From contig CM076277.1 in the NCBI GenBank assembly GCA_038380795.1, positions 3,005,501 through 3,069,500 of the forward strand: 64,000 nt of DNA, read 5' to 3'. Positions 13,504 to 26,570 of the stretch are shown here, one piece after another. This stretch comes from Pyrocephalus nanus (lineage: Eukaryota; Chordata; Aves; Passeriformes; Tyrannidae). The position numbers were made by a program, and so were the translations under genes. The first letter of the stretch is position 1. The number at the start of each line of letters is the position of its first letter. The notes beneath the pieces are model-generated. The model worked only from the letters and a program-made list of their open reading frames with translations, was not told the DNA's origin and did not search any database.

Positions 13504-14942
13504 AAACCCCAGGTTTTGGTTGCAATGGTGCAACAAGGAACCAAGCACAACTTAAGGAAGTTACTGAAATTTTACTTCTGGACACCCATTAAGGGTGGGG
13601 GGACACATGTCACCTAAGCAGGCTCTGCCTTATTCCTGTGACCATAATGTAAAGAAAAAGCAGGCAGTTAACTGACATCCTGTCTAAAAACATCCCCCCC
13701 AAAACAACAAACCAGTTCTTAAATCTAACACCCTTGCTCTGATTAGAAATTCAAGCTTCTGTAGCTGTCACGGGTATTTAAACCAAACACAGAAATATGG
13801 AAAAAATGAGTAATCCTATTTGGAGAGAGTAAAATCCAGCCTGCAGAGGATTAATTCTAGTCCAACAGCTCTGCAGCTTGACAGTATTTTCCAGATCAAT
13901 AGCAGTGCCGTTTGATTACAGAGATTTGTTAAAATACACACATCCACTCCCCTCCAATTGTCATTTCAGTGATGCTCATCCCAGCACCCCAGTCAGGATC
14001 ATTCCTGGCATGGGAAGCTGTGCTGATGGAACCCCGCTCCTGCAGCTCTCAGGCACCTCTCTACAATTTTGGAAAACCCAATTACCTGCCTAGATCTGAC
14101 ACTTTTGCCCAAGCCCTTGCAGGGCCATCCCCTTTAGCATGTGTTTATGGTGCAGACAAGCTGTGGAAGCAGAAATCCTCCCTTTTGCAGGTGAGAAAAC
14201 GGGCCTTGAGAGCTGTGTCCTAGATCAGACACCCTACTTCAGGCTCCAAGTATTCCATATGGAAGATATTTAACAATTAAGAAAGCACAGCTTAAAGCTT
14301 ATCAAAGCAGGACTCTTCAGCTGAACTTGTGTTTTGGGCCTTGTCCCAGAAAGGACAATCAAAATGTGAGCAAGAAAATGCATGTGATGGATTCCCAAGC
14401 CCTTTCCCCACGGCAGGGTCATCATGCACCCAGTTTGCTTCCAGCACTTCCCTCCATCAGTGACTTCCCTGCTACAGCCTCTGGCTTCTCCTGAGAATGG
14501 CTTTTCCTTCTTGGGCTCCTTTAACAGAAGCCTTTTTCCCGATTTCATCCCAAATTTCCCTCCCCTCCAGTCCCTGAGACTGCTCATCTATGAGGGCTGC
14601 TGGGGCTCTGCTCCTTGCCTGGTCCTGGAAGATGGTACCTCCCCACCACACAGCCACCAAAGGAGGGGGCTTTTCTCGTTAATTATTTGTCACTAACCTT
14701 GATTAAAAATATCCCAGTTTCTTACCCAAACCACAGCCTGCCCATAAGTCGCTTCAAAAAAAAAAAAAAAATAAAATCCTCAGCTGTTTTGTTCATTAAA
14801 CCCAGTAAAACCACCAGCCCAGGGTTTTTAAGGAGGGCTTCCCAGCAGCATCCCAGTTTGTTGGCTCTGCAGCTTAGCACTGAGCAGGGTTCCCTTCCTT
14901 CCAGCCTCAAAGAGCCACAGAAAACTCCACGGTTTAAAAAGT
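13504..14942. other. Intronic sequence, nothing recognised
   Basis: Apart from an A tract at about 14757-14771, no exon, transposon or regulatory structure can be named. Confidence 0.55.
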
Positions 14943-15001
14943 GCTTTTTTAGTTTTTTGGGGGGGGGTGGTTTTTTTTTTTTTGGTTTTGGTGTTGGTTT
15001 T

Positions 15002-15036
<35 letters not shown>

Positions 15037-15063
15037 TGTTGGGTTTTTTTTATTAATTTTTTA
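14943..15063. repeat. T-rich / (GT)n low-complexity tract
   Basis: Long T runs alternate with G runs and a (GT)n stretch. There is almost no C or A on the plus strand for about 110 bases. Confidence 0.9.
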
Positions 15064-15144
15064 GCCATTTCTCTTTGCGCAGCCCACCCTTACCATCTCC
15101 CTCTCCTGCTCTTTCCGCTGACCCTTTGGACCTAACGCTGGGTT

Positions 15145-15205
15145 TGGGAAAGGGGAAAAAAAAAAAAAAGAAGAAAAAAGAAAAGAAAAAAAAAAAAAAA
15201 AGAAA
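15145..15205. repeat. Polypurine A-rich tract
   Basis: About 60 bases of A interrupted by G only. It follows the T-rich tract at 14943-15063 at a distance of about 80 bases, so the two could pair as a long imperfect inverted repeat. Confidence 0.9.
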
Positions 15206-15545
15206 CAACCCAGCACAGCCCTTTGCGCCTGGCCCGGCATTCCAGCGCTCCGCTGCCGGCTCCACCAAGTCTGATTTAGTAGCACTGCTGGGAGCTATTA
15301 GTTTACGAAAGAACCAGCACGCCCACCCAGGCACAGGCGGCTGCGAGAGGCTCCCCTTACACCGCTGCCATGTGCCTCCCATCCCGCCCGGGGCTCTCGG
15401 AAAGGCTGTGGTTTGGCTCGGGGCAGGGAGCCAGGGAGAAACCAGCCGGGCGGCGGGCGAGGGGAGCGCAGAGGTCAGCGGGAGAGGGCTGGATATCATC
15501 CACGTCCCGGCGCTGCCGCGGGAGAAGCGATTCATTAATGGGATG
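15206..15545. promoter_or_regulatory. CpG-rich pocket in CBFA2T2 intron 1
   Basis: CpG-dense sequence (for example GCGGGCGAGGGGAGCGC near 15452) is followed by an AT-rich stretch with TTCATTAATGGG. It is a candidate regulatory element; no exon can be assigned. Confidence 0.3.
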
Positions 15546-15659
15546 CTTATTAAGAGAGTTCAGCCTCCATCCAGACCTTCCTTTCATCCTGACCGTTGCT
15601 GCTCCTTGTTTCCATTGGTCTGGTGACCACTTCTTCCCTTTAATCTCTATTCTTATCTC

Positions 15660-15681
15660 TTTTTTTTTTTTTTTTTTTTTT
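15660..15681. repeat. Poly-T tract
   Basis: Run of about 22 T. Confidence 0.9.
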
Positions 15682-18600
15682 GCCTTATTTTTGCTTCCTT
15701 TCTCTGCTCTCTCCTCCCACCATCTCCCAGCCTCTCACCTGCCTCCATCCCTTCCCCCAGCAGCACGGAGATTTCCCCAGCATTCCCAACAGATGATCCC
15801 GGAGATCAGCACGCTCATCCCGACAATTGTAAGGCCACAGCACGTGCCGAGCAAGCTCAGCCACCTGCCCAGGTGTCTGCCACCTGTCCGTGCCACCTAC
15901 CCAGAAATAAAGCACACCTCAGCCTCCCAAAAACCACACAGCCTGGTCTCCCACTAGCTGCCAGCTCATTATCCCAAAATGCCTGGTTTGGATGCAGGAG
16001 AGAGTCAACTCCCCAAAACTGAAGATCAGCTCTGCAGTGGGAGAGGCAGGGGGAAAGGAAAGGAGAAAACAAGCAGGGGAGCATCATTTCGGAATCATCA
16101 GGGGTTTTGAGGTTCTCCAACTGGCTTTTATTAGGATTGCATCCATATTTTGGTGCTTAAAGGGGAAAAAAAATGAAGGGAAGGACTCATTTCCAGAGGT
16201 GCAGAGCAACCAGCAGGTTTCCTCCCGTGCCTCTGGAGTGTTTGGAAGCAGCTCAAGGAGGAGCAGACACAGTGAACGAGGACCTGAAATTTTATTACCT
16301 TCCTCTCCTGACGGAAGCAGAGCCTATTTGTAGATTTACAGCTCGTGTTAACAGGAAATTCATGTTTACAAGTTTCCTGGAAAAAAAGACAGCATTCCTG
16401 TCCTACTGGATAGCTCGGTGGGGACACTGACTCCCAGGGGAATTCTCAGATGGGTATGTGAGGCAGGAATGAGTTTGAGCCCTGTAAAACATCCAGACAA
16501 AAAGATAAAGCTATGAAAAAAAAAAAAAAAAAGATTAAATAAAAAAATTGAAGACCAGAAAGAAAACGGTAATTCAGCAATTTGGTGGAAAATACACAGC
16601 AAGGAAGCACAGCCGTGTCTGGAAAAATACTTTTGCAGCATCTGGGATTCACACTTCAAAGCAGCAAAAGAATTTTAAGAGGATGAAAAGCCATATTTCG
16701 GCTAACATGAATTTTTCTCCTCTGGTCCAACTCTCTTGTCATTCCCATTACACTGTTCCTCCAAGAGTCACAGCCAAGCTCAGCCCACGATCCCACAGGG
16801 GTGGGCCCTTCCCTCTCAACAAGGGCACACATGGGACCATAATGGTGTCTGGTGGTGCTGCTGGATGCACCAGGACCTGCAGGATCCACCAGGATCCATC
16901 CTTCCCCCTGGACTCAGCACCAGATCAAGCTGAGGACACCATTTACTGCCTTGGGCAAGCAGGAGCCCTGGGCCTGAACATCCCTATCCTGTGAAACTTG
17001 GACTTAAAATCTTTTCCTTCCATATGGCTATTAAAAAACCACCAAAACCAAACACAAAATCCCAATATTCTTTCCAGAATTACACAAAACAAGAAGACAT
17101 CAGGACAGCCAAAGGTCAAGCAGCCAATGCTCTACCAGGATGCCAAAGACCAGACTCAAATCAGTAAATATTTATTTAGGCCATGCTGTATAATTTAGTA
17201 AAGACAAATATGGAGCACCTAAGGGTCATTTCTGATCTCCTGACAACATACTGGTCCCAAGGAAAGTCTTGACAAACGGACATTTTCCAAGAGAAGAACG
17301 ACTCAATTGCAAGACCCTTCTGAAACAAACTTATTTAACCAAACATAACAGGTACAGAAAATCAGGTCTCAAAAAACCACAGCCACCTTCACCTGAAACA
17401 GCTGAACAAGACCAGGCTGACAGAGCACTCAACCCAACCAGCTTTACAAAAATCTTTGGAAGCTCAAAGAGAAGATTTTGCAATAGCCTAAAAGCAGCAT
17501 TTGCTGAGAGTATCACATCAAACAAGTCAGGTATCTCCTACCCCACACACTGGTTGTACGTGTTCAGACAACTTCAAGAGCCAGAAGAAGCCAAACATCT
17601 GTATGTTGACGTTAATTAACAAACACAGAGAGAGAGAAACCAAACCTCAGATTTACTAAACTTGAAACTTCAAAAGTCATCAAAATCGTGATTTTCTACA
17701 CCTTAAGTTATTTTTAAAAAAAAAATTCTCAGGGGGGAGAACAAGAAAGAAACATCTTAATTTAAGAAAAGAATAATAAAAAACCAGAAGAAGGAGATGA
17801 AAAAGAGAGATCCACCAGCAAAGCTTCTCCGAAGTAGGGTAGGAGTTGATGGCAGGGGCGGTTAAACAGCAGCGTTCTGGAGAGAGCTGATTTGATTTGG
17901 CTGTTGCTACTGAGAAAAAAAAAAAATCACAACCAAAAAACTAAAACAGCTTGAGCATACATCTACTTCCTCTTCATTTCATTAATTCTACCCAGAGCCG
18001 TGGCTGAGGTGAAGCCAAGTTTATTGCCTGTGATCCTGCTTTGGGGGTGTCCTCTGCCCAGGTGAACCAGCACCTCCAGGGCTGCTCTTAACTTTTCCCA
18101 GCTGTGTTTTGCTGAACGGCTCCACCTGCTCCTGCAGATGGAGCAGCTGCAGTTAAAGGCAAACACCTGGCCAGGCACAGCCCTGCCCTGTGCTGCAGGG
18201 GGAGATCAGAGTTACAGCAGCTCCTGCCCTACTTAAGGCCCTATCAATATTTAGGTTGTAAATGCCGGGTTTGTGGTTAATGATCTGCCTGCTTTGAGCC
18301 CTGAAAGGCTCAGTTTGGGAACCTGAAAAGCTCAGCTGGGCAGCTTTTCAACCAGAACAAGCCCCTGAAGGTGTGGAAGATGAGTGACAGACCCACCACG
18401 GGTCCTACTCAGGGCAGACCACCATCAGGTTGTACACTTACAACCAGCTGCACCCCTCACACAACAGCTCTGGGTGGCACCAGCAGGACAGCTGCAGCTG
18501 TGCCCTGGCATCCTGATGGGTTCCAGGCTGGCAGGATGCTCCAGTGGGGACAGGGGAAGGAGGACCATCCTGCTGTTCTCTGCTGACATCCGACCCGATG

Positions 18601-19135
18601 CTCCAAGCTACAGCGTGAGCACTTGGGATTTTACTTCTCTGGAAAAACAGATGACAAATCCTTATCCTATAGGGAATGTCATTATCAGCAGAGCAAGTGA
18701 AGCACTAAAACTGTTTTTTGAGAGATTCTTACAGCAACATGTCAAATAACACCTCTCTTCAGGTTAAGACCGCAGTCTGGGCAGGCTTCTAGTCCAGCAC
18801 TTCATTCTTCTTGGAGACTCCTCAGCACAAAGCAGCAGTGTAATACATCTACCAGGTTAGCAGTGCTGCTTCAGCATTTCTCTGCACCATTTTCCTGCAG
18901 GTCCTTGGTCAACAATGGCAATATTTATATTAGGAACACAGAAGTATGTAACTATGTGTCAACAGGCTGTAGAGGCAGATAGTGCACTTAAAAAAAAAAT
19001 CCAAACCCACTTCCCAATAGGCCCCTAATAGTCCAAACTACAGAATCAGCTGAGAAGCTATTTGTTACTTAGAAGTGATTTTTAGATGACTTGAACTGAA
19101 TTCAGCCTTGTAGGAAGAAAATCCATGAGCTGTGC
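15682..19135. other. Intronic sequence with few recognisable features
   Basis: Contains an A-rich tract at about 16516-16549. A plus-strand open frame at 17269-17619 (116 codons) has no family resemblance that I recognise and no splice context. The rest looks like unique intronic DNA. Confidence 0.5.
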
Positions 19136-19243
19136 TCAAGGCCAGGCTGGATTGGGCTGTGGAAGGTGTCCCTGCCCATGGCAGAGACCTGGAATGGGAT
19201 GAGTTGTAAGATCCTTTCCAACCCAAACCCTTCTGTGATTCTA
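19136..19243 (+). mobile_element. CR1 LINE 3'-end fragment (about 108 bp)
   Basis: Sense-strand CR1 tail: AGGCCAGGCTGGATTGGGC, then GGAAGGTGTCCCTGCCCATG, ending CCTTTCCAACCCAAACCC and TTCTGTGATTCT. Short and 5'-truncated. Confidence 0.85.
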
Positions 19244-21059
19244 CATAATAAACTACTGGGAAAAAAAATGAGATAATTTGAGGGTTAAATTAGATCTTGC
19301 AAAGCCAAACTGACAGGAAGTTGTTCCAGAAAGGAACTGCAGGGTCAACTTCTATTGACTATGGAAGATCCTTATGCAAATTGAAAGGTTTTGCTGCCTG
19401 TTTGTTTCGGCACATGGAAAACCTGCAGGTTCACTCCCTAAGGTTTACTCCAATGACAGAGGATGTTAAATGCCAGGACAAGTCCTGGAGATGGGATGTT
19501 TGAATGGTAGGAAGTGCTGGAGGTGCAGCCTGCCACAATTCTTCCGTGTGTTCAGGAGTCAAGTCAAATCCAGCAGACATTTGCAAAAGCTCCTCTTGGG
19601 TCCCTTTTCCAAACACCTGCATCCCTGCATCTCCTGGGTGCTCAGCACATCTCTGCAGGCAGGAAAAGTTCATTATCAAAGTGGAGTGTGGCTGCCTTCC
19701 TCACCCATGCAGAACAGCTAATCCCAAAGGATAATCCTGCTTTAATGAAGAAACGATGGGAATTTTGCTAAAGCATATAAATTTTATAAACGCCCTACTG
19801 CAACATTCCTTAGTCTCTGGGACTGGATGAGCAACCTCTGAAATGAATTTTGCATGTGCCTGTCTCAAGCTGTGGAAGGTTAACACGTGGCAGGGAGAGC
19901 AAACTGCTCTCTCTTGTTTGCAAGACACCATAAAATCTGTAACAGCACTGGAGACAAGCTTCCCATCCCTCCAGACATCTGTGTGCCACCCTTCCAACAA
20001 AATGCCTCATCCTCTGCCTGCTGGAGGAGCCAGAGGACATCACAGTCTCCAGCTCGTCCAGCTCCATCTCCCCAACTCACAGCACACTTCCCAAAATGGG
20101 AATGGCCACGATAGGGCTGACCTGCCCCCAGACAGCGGATCAAAAGCTCCAGCTGATTTCAAACAGCCCAGTGAAGAGCTGGGAGATGGCAGGAACTGAG
20201 TCAAAGCCAGTGTGGGTTGGAGTGCAGCTGGTGAGCTCCAAGATGAACCTTCCAGCCTCTGCCAAACTGAGAATCTGTGTCAGGTTTTGTATTAAAAAAA
20301 AAAAAAATAAATTAGATTTGAAAACAATTCCTCATTACAACTTAGGTGTAGAAATTCACTCCATGCCCATCGTACAGAAATCCTCAGATACTTTTTTCTG
20401 ACCTCATAAGACCTTGCTCCAGCACCAGAGAAGAACCCAATGAACTGACATTTCAACACTTTCTTTTACCCTCAAGTACAAACACACAACTGCTGAGAAA
20501 GAACAGTGATGCTCTGACCTGACACAGCCAGTCGTGTCGAGGGATAATTCCTGCACTGTATCAGTGACTGGAATTACCAGAGCTTTGCCAACAGCTTAAT
20601 GAGATGGAAACTCACACTCCCACTGCCAGAATTTGTTTGTTGGGCTATAAACTATTTGGATGCCCCGAATATTTTGCTTCTGTGTTATAAAACAGGTGTG
20701 AAGAGGTGCATGTCCATTCAGGGAGCTGCTGCTGGGAGCGGCACAGCCATTTGGACGGGATCATCAGTGACAGATTGAGATTCCTGGTGTGCTGCACGTG
20801 CACAGGGAGATCTGGCTTCTACCAAAACAGGCTTTGGAAACTGAGGCAATTCTTACTGACACATACACAAGAAAAAAGCAGGGATCCTGTGCCAGCCAAA
20901 CCGTCCTGTTTGGTACCTGTGAAACCAAAGGCAACAATTCCTGCATCCACAAGATCCTAGTCTTTGATGCTCAACTGTCCTTACACCACCAGCACACTGA
21001 TGGAGGATCAAGAAGATGTGGTGAACAACATTCAGGAGGAGTGATGAAGTCTAAAAATG
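19244..21059. other. Intronic sequence, nothing recognised
   Basis: A short A tract lies near 20293-20307. No exon or repeat family is identified. Confidence 0.5.
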
Positions 21060-21096
21060 CTTTTGGTTTTTTTTGGTTGGTTGGTTGGTTTTTTGC

Positions 21097-21128
<32 letters not shown>

Positions 21129-21215
21129 TTGTTGTTTTTTTGGGGGGGTTGTTTGTTTTTGTTGTTTTTTTGGTTTCATTTTGGTTGGTTTGTTTGTTTG
21201 TTTTGGGGTTTTCTT
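21060..21215. repeat. G/T-only low-complexity tract (GGTT / GTTT)n
   Basis: About 155 bases are almost entirely T and G on the plus strand, including (GGTT)n, a T run of about 26 and (GTTT)n. Confidence 0.9.
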
Positions 21216-22221
21216 TGGAGCGTATTTTACCATAAAAACATAACAAATTTCATTTCATTAACTTTATATCCAACTTAGCTTTCTTAATTAGAGGTACAGG
21301 GCTCGAGGGAAACTCGAGCTGTAATTATTAAATGGGAAATAAAACCTGATGAACACAGTAGCTGCAGGGACTGAAGACTTTACATTTAAATTAAACTCTT
21401 AGCAGATTAAAACCTAAGATCTAAAAATCACCTGCTCAACAGTTTGTGGGCTCTGATAGTTATTTACCCATTCACATGCACAAAGAGGTTTTATTTTCCC
21501 TTACTACACAGGGGGGAAAAAAAAGGTTTGTTCAATGAGACAAACATATTCAAGAAGAAAATGGTCAGACAAGTGCCTGGGAACATTTTTTGAGTACTGT
21601 GGTGCAAAACCAGTGCAAGGCCAAGATTCTTCCTAAGAAGATTCCATAAAATTAACTTCTTGGTGCAGACAAAGAGACAAGACCAAGATTTCACAGAAAA
21701 AAATCATCCCCTGGGGGGGGAAAAAAACAGTGTATTCTGGAATGTGGAAACTCAGGTGGACCAAGGGCAGTAACCTGGAGTCAGGTGTTTGCAGCAGAGG
21801 GGTAAACAAACAGCAGTAAATGGATGCAAGTGATCCACCCAAAATTCCATTTTGTGGGATGCAGCCCCTGATAGCCCATAGTCAGCTTTACAAGCTTGGA
21901 ACAGGCACTGCCTGTTTCTCTAAATTCTTGCTTCCCTCTTCTGTGTACAACTGCACAGGTGAGAGGTGGCTTGGCTTCCACGAGATGGATGCACAGATGA
22001 GAGCAGAAAACAGGCCAAGGATCTGTCCCTGCCTCTGTGCTTCTCCATCCCACAGCCCTGAACTCTGTGAAGGTCCTAGGGATGCCCTCCCAGATCTGCT
22101 AAACTACTTTGCTTCAGGGTTGCCACAAATTTGCCCAGTATTTTTCTGGAACCATCCTCAAGATTGCTGCCTTTTCTTTCCATTTCTAAGCAGATCTGGC
22201 AAAAAAAAAAAACCCCAACCA

Positions 22222-22490
22222 TCAGAGAATGACAGAATTATCAAGGTAGAAGAGGCCTTCAAGACCTTCTAGTCCGACTGTCAACTCAGCATCACCATAA
22301 TCACCCCTAAACCACATCCCCAACTGCCCCGTCCAGGTGCCTCTTGAACACTTCCAGAGACAGTGACTCCACCACCTCCCTGGGCAACTTCTTCCAATGC
22401 CTGACCACTCTTTCAGTGAAATATCTTTTGTAATATCTAATCTGAACCTCCTCTGGCACAACTTGAGTCTGTTTCCTTGTCCTTTCACAG
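22222..22490 (-). mobile_element. CR1-type LINE 3'-end fragment (about 270 bp)
   Basis: Begins CAGAGAATGACAGAATTATC and continues with AGACCTTCTAGTCCGAC, GTGACTCCACCACCTCCCTG, then TGAACCTCCTCTGGCACAAC. These blocks are typical of an older CR1 subfamily distinct from the TTTGGGTTGG copies elsewhere in the window. Antisense and 5'-truncated. Confidence 0.85.
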
Positions 22491-24879
22491 CCTCCTTTCA
22501 GGGAGTTGTGGAGAGCAGCAGTCTAATTGGTTCAGGGCAGTGGAGGCCTGCACAACGAGGATGTCAAATTTAAGACAATTTTCATCTGCGGATAGGGAAG
22601 AGAAGGGATTAGGGGGAAAAAGGAAGGTAGAAACCTGGATGCACCTGCTTGAACACCCACACAACCCTGGCACAAGCACGGACACACACTCAGAGGTGCA
22701 CCCAGGTACAAACAGGAGGAAGGTGTTTAGCTGACACAAGTGACCTCAAGCTAAGCTCAAAGGTTTTCAGCACTTCCTGAGCTGGGATGGTTCAGGAGTG
22801 GGAATGCCTCCCTGAGAGAACATTCCTGAAGATGGAAGATGACACAGTTTCACGGCCCAACGTAAAGTACAGCGCGTATCGTTACTCACCGCGGAAGGTG
22901 ATCCATCAGCATCTGTAGTGTGAAGAGGGAAGCAAACAGCAGAAGGAAAGCAAAGTGCTAGAAAGAATTTCTGGCTCGAATTTGCTGCTTTAAATCTCCG
23001 TGTGAACACGGGCTGTGTGCTGCAGAACGCCACGCACACACCGTGAAAGCAAAATGGGTACAAGGCTCCCATCCAACTCGGATTTAATGGCAGGGAAGGC
23101 AGATCCGCTCTTTGAGAAAAATCCCAATTGTTGATTTCTATTTTGTCTGGCGATGGAGCACAGTATTCCTCCTTCCTTCCTGCCAAAAGCAGTGGAAGTA
23201 TGATGTACTTTAAAGTAATTACAGTAGCTCATCCCAGAAGTGGCTGCATTTCAAACGAGGTAGGAGATACACAAGTGGGGAACCGGCTGCTCCCTGATGA
23301 ATGTTGAACCTGCCTTCAGACCTGGGGATTAAAAGGTGCTCTCCAAAACAAACCACCGCATTTGCTTCCAAATTACCTGTCCGATTTGTCTCCCTTTGGT
23401 CTCTCTAACCCTGCTGCACCTCCATGCTGTGGCTGGCAAATCTGGGGCAGCACAGCTCAACGTGACATCCATGGGAAGGAGCCGCCTTCCTACAGGGAGA
23501 CTTGGCTTAATCCAGTTTGGGTTTTCTTTTCAGTTGGTGCCTCTCTGACTCCTCAGTAAGACTGGCAAACGTTTGGCTGTGCCAACCCTGTACCCCTCTA
23601 AACACTGCAGTACGCCTGGAAATGTTCAGTATTCTCATTATTGGGAGAACAGCCATAATTATCCAAATAAAACTATTACTATACTGAGCCGTGTATCATA
23701 AATAGAACTTAATGGATTTTATTACATCCCAGGAAGCGAGAGCTACAGAAGGAAAAGTATTGCTAAATGTGCCTTGCTACTACCTATCAATTTCCCCTCG
23801 ACACTCAGCACTTAAGAAATACCCAAAGAAACACACTGCTCCCACTGCATAACTATTGCAAATTCCCCTCTGAGCTCTTCCCCTTTAGCCAGCTCGCCGG
23901 GTACGTTTCAGCAGCTGAAAATTAAAGGGTCACAATATTGAGCCTTCAGGTATCAAGTTCACAATGGAAATAGCAGCTGACACAGAAAGGGCTCTGCTGA
24001 GCCCGACGGTGATAATTCTGTTGCCTCGGAGCTGGAAGCAGCTCCCTTATGCAAAGTTAGTTATTTAACTCAGCGAGAAATGAAAGAAAATGCCACAGCC
24101 ATGGATTTATTCCTTGCAAATCACACTCTAAACTGGAGACAGGCTAACAGTCTTTAACTCTGGCTGCAGCATCCTCTTAAATCCAAACAGCTCGCTGTCA
24201 AGTGCTGGTGAACGCAGTGATGTTCGTCCTTCAGGCCCATGAAAACTCTTCTACTAGAGCCCAGAAAACTTCACAGGTGCCAAACACAACTGGATGCGTC
24301 CAGTCCAACAGTGAGGGATGACAAATCTGGGATGTCCAACAGCCACCGGCCCCGGGGAGAAGGGCAGGAACGAGGAGGGCTTGTGTGGGGCCCTGGGAAG
24401 CCAGCCAGGTACACCTGCTTCCCACTGACCCCTCCTCACATCACCCAGGAAGAGCCATCTCGCCACTCCCAGGGACTTCCCACCCGGCCCCGCTGCGAGG
24501 TGACAGCGCAGTCCTGCTGCTATCTCCCAAACAGATGCGTTTGCTCTCCTGAGAGCCTCCCACGTCTTATCTGGCTGGCTGTTCCCAAACAGCCAAGTCC
24601 GGCTAAAACCACTTTAAGCTCTTTCAGGCAACAATTCCTGAAAGCGTGCTGGCAGGGGAGTGGGGGAGGCGGAGCAGCAGCCCCACAGAGGGGTCCCCCT
24701 CGCTGTCCTGCCAGGATGGGCATGGGAAGCACCTCCTGCACCCCGCTCTGGAGATGCTGTAAACAGGACCTGGCACGGGCATGGGTGTATAGTTTACAGA
24801 GAGATGCCTTGCTTCAAGCAAATTTGCCTCTCAACACATGGCCAAACTCTCACGCAATAAATTAACTATTTGGCAGCCA
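22491..24879. other. Intronic sequence, nothing recognised
   Basis: No repeat family or exon is identified. The AT-rich stretch near 23620-23720 could be functional, but there is no specific motif evidence. Confidence 0.5.
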
Positions 24880-25260
24880 CCGAACTAGTGCTGGAGCCAA
24901 ACCAATTAGGGTTTAATGTGATCCCAATTTCCTATTTCTGAGACGGGGGTCGGGGAGGGGGTGGAGAACGGGGGAAGAGGAGGGAGGGAGGGAGAGCGAA
25001 GTAAATCCCCTCCTGGTTTATAAATCCTTGCCAATCATCCCAGATAAACCTGTCACCCCGAGCTCTAAATCTGTACTTGCACTCGCGTGCTCCGAGGGAC
25101 GCGATGGGAAAAGGCGCGTCGGACGCAGCCAGGCTGACTCCCCACATGTGTTTTCCATACTTGGGAAATTCAGTCACTTAAAAAATATTTACCAAGCTTT
25201 GTCTTTAATTAGAAAAACATGACGACGGATAAGGCGAAGTTATTGTTTCTAAACTAGAAA
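24880..25260. promoter_or_regulatory. Candidate conserved non-coding block
   Basis: Interleaves homeodomain-type AT motifs (CCAATTAGGG, TTTAATTAG), a GATA-type CAGATAA near 25033 and CpG-bearing segments (GGACGCGATGGG, GCGCGTCGGACGC near 25095-25125). This mixture of low-complexity-free AT and CpG motifs resembles vertebrate enhancers. Its status is inferred only from composition. Confidence 0.25.
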
Positions 25261-26460
25261 TGTCAAGAGATCCTCGTGATGTCAGAAGATGAACCCCATC
25301 ACCGACCCACGGAGGCGCTGCCAGGGCCTCAAAAGTTCCGAAGGGTTTCTTTTTTTCATCTCCCCTCAAAGTTCAGCCCCTTTCAGTCACAATTCATCAG
25401 TGGCTTCTTGGCCCCCACCAAAGCTAATCAGGGAGGAGGAGGATCCTGCAGAATTTCTGCTAAACGCGGTGTTTTAATGCAAACGAGTTTGCACAACAGG
25501 GGAGGAACAGAGGAGCCATTCGACTCCTTTGTGTTTTAACATTCTGACTCTGGTACCTCCCCTGCACAAGCAATTACCTGCCCTCACCTAAGATAAGCAA
25601 ATTAATCTCACCTGCAGCTGGAAATGCCGCAGGCTGAGATATCCCCAGCCTTTAAAGAGGTGTTAAATTAAGTTTCTGCTTAGCCAAGATCCAGAAAAAC
25701 GCTTGCTCTCAGCCACAAAATATTACAGCCCGCAACACTCCCGTGATGAAAAGGGAGCTGCCCGTGCTCCAAGCAGACAGCCACGAGTTCTGCCTGCCCA
25801 GGACCACGCGTGACCACACAGCTGTACCCCACACTACAGCCCCTCTCCCACCCCTGAGCAAACACCTCCAGCCAGATCCAGGCAGGATGCGCAACTCAAA
25901 GAGGCACAGAGCAAATATTTGCCGGCTAACAAACAAAAGATAGCTGGGATGTAAGTGAGCTACCAGGCTCGTTTGTGTGCTCACCCCTCCTGTTCAGGTG
26001 GATGAAGAGGCTCTGCCGGCCAGGTGGGTGTCAGGCAGGGTCCCCGGACTGGCTCCTCGGCGCTGCCAAGCTGTTCTCTGCCACCAGCCCAGTCCCACCG
26101 GTGCCAGCGCTCAACCCAACCATCCCCCAGCAGTCCTTAGCCAGACCATCCTCCTCTCCCACACAGCCTTCCTGTTTTCTCTCCTTTTAGGATTTCATAC
26201 CTCCTGTTAGAAAAGGCGGGATAAAACGCGCACAGAAAGCCAGGTGGGAGTGTCCCAGGTGATGTATTCGGAGGAACTTCCTGCTACAGCAACCAGGTGC
26301 GCTATTAGGAAGTGAGAGACCAACTCCCAAGAGATCTTGAGGATTAAAAAAAAAACAGATAACCAGGAAGAAGCTGGTATTGATGTGAACAAAGTAGTGT
26401 GTCTATCAAGTCCGCTCGGGGAAAAGCAATAGTAAGTAAGTTTGCAGGCGTTCACTAAGT
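25261..26460. other. Intronic sequence, nothing recognised
   Basis: No exon, CR1 end or tandem array is recognised. Confidence 0.5.
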
Positions 26461-26474
26461 ATTTGTGTTATTGT

Positions 26475-26570
26475 TTTATTTCTACAGAAACAAATATAAA
26501 ATAAATAAATAAATAAAAATAAATATATAAGAATAAATAAATAAATTTATTTCTACAGAAATAAATAACC
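26475..26570. repeat. (AAAT)n tract bracketed by a 16-bp direct repeat
   Basis: The sequence TTTATTTCTACAGAAA occurs identically at 26475-26490 and 26546-26561. An ATAAATA-rich microsatellite lies between the copies, suggesting local duplication or slippage. Confidence 0.85.

Noticed and set aside
17269..17619. 116-codon plus-strand open frame in AT-rich intron
   Set aside because: No family resemblance, no upstream promoter or splice signals, and a length compatible with chance.
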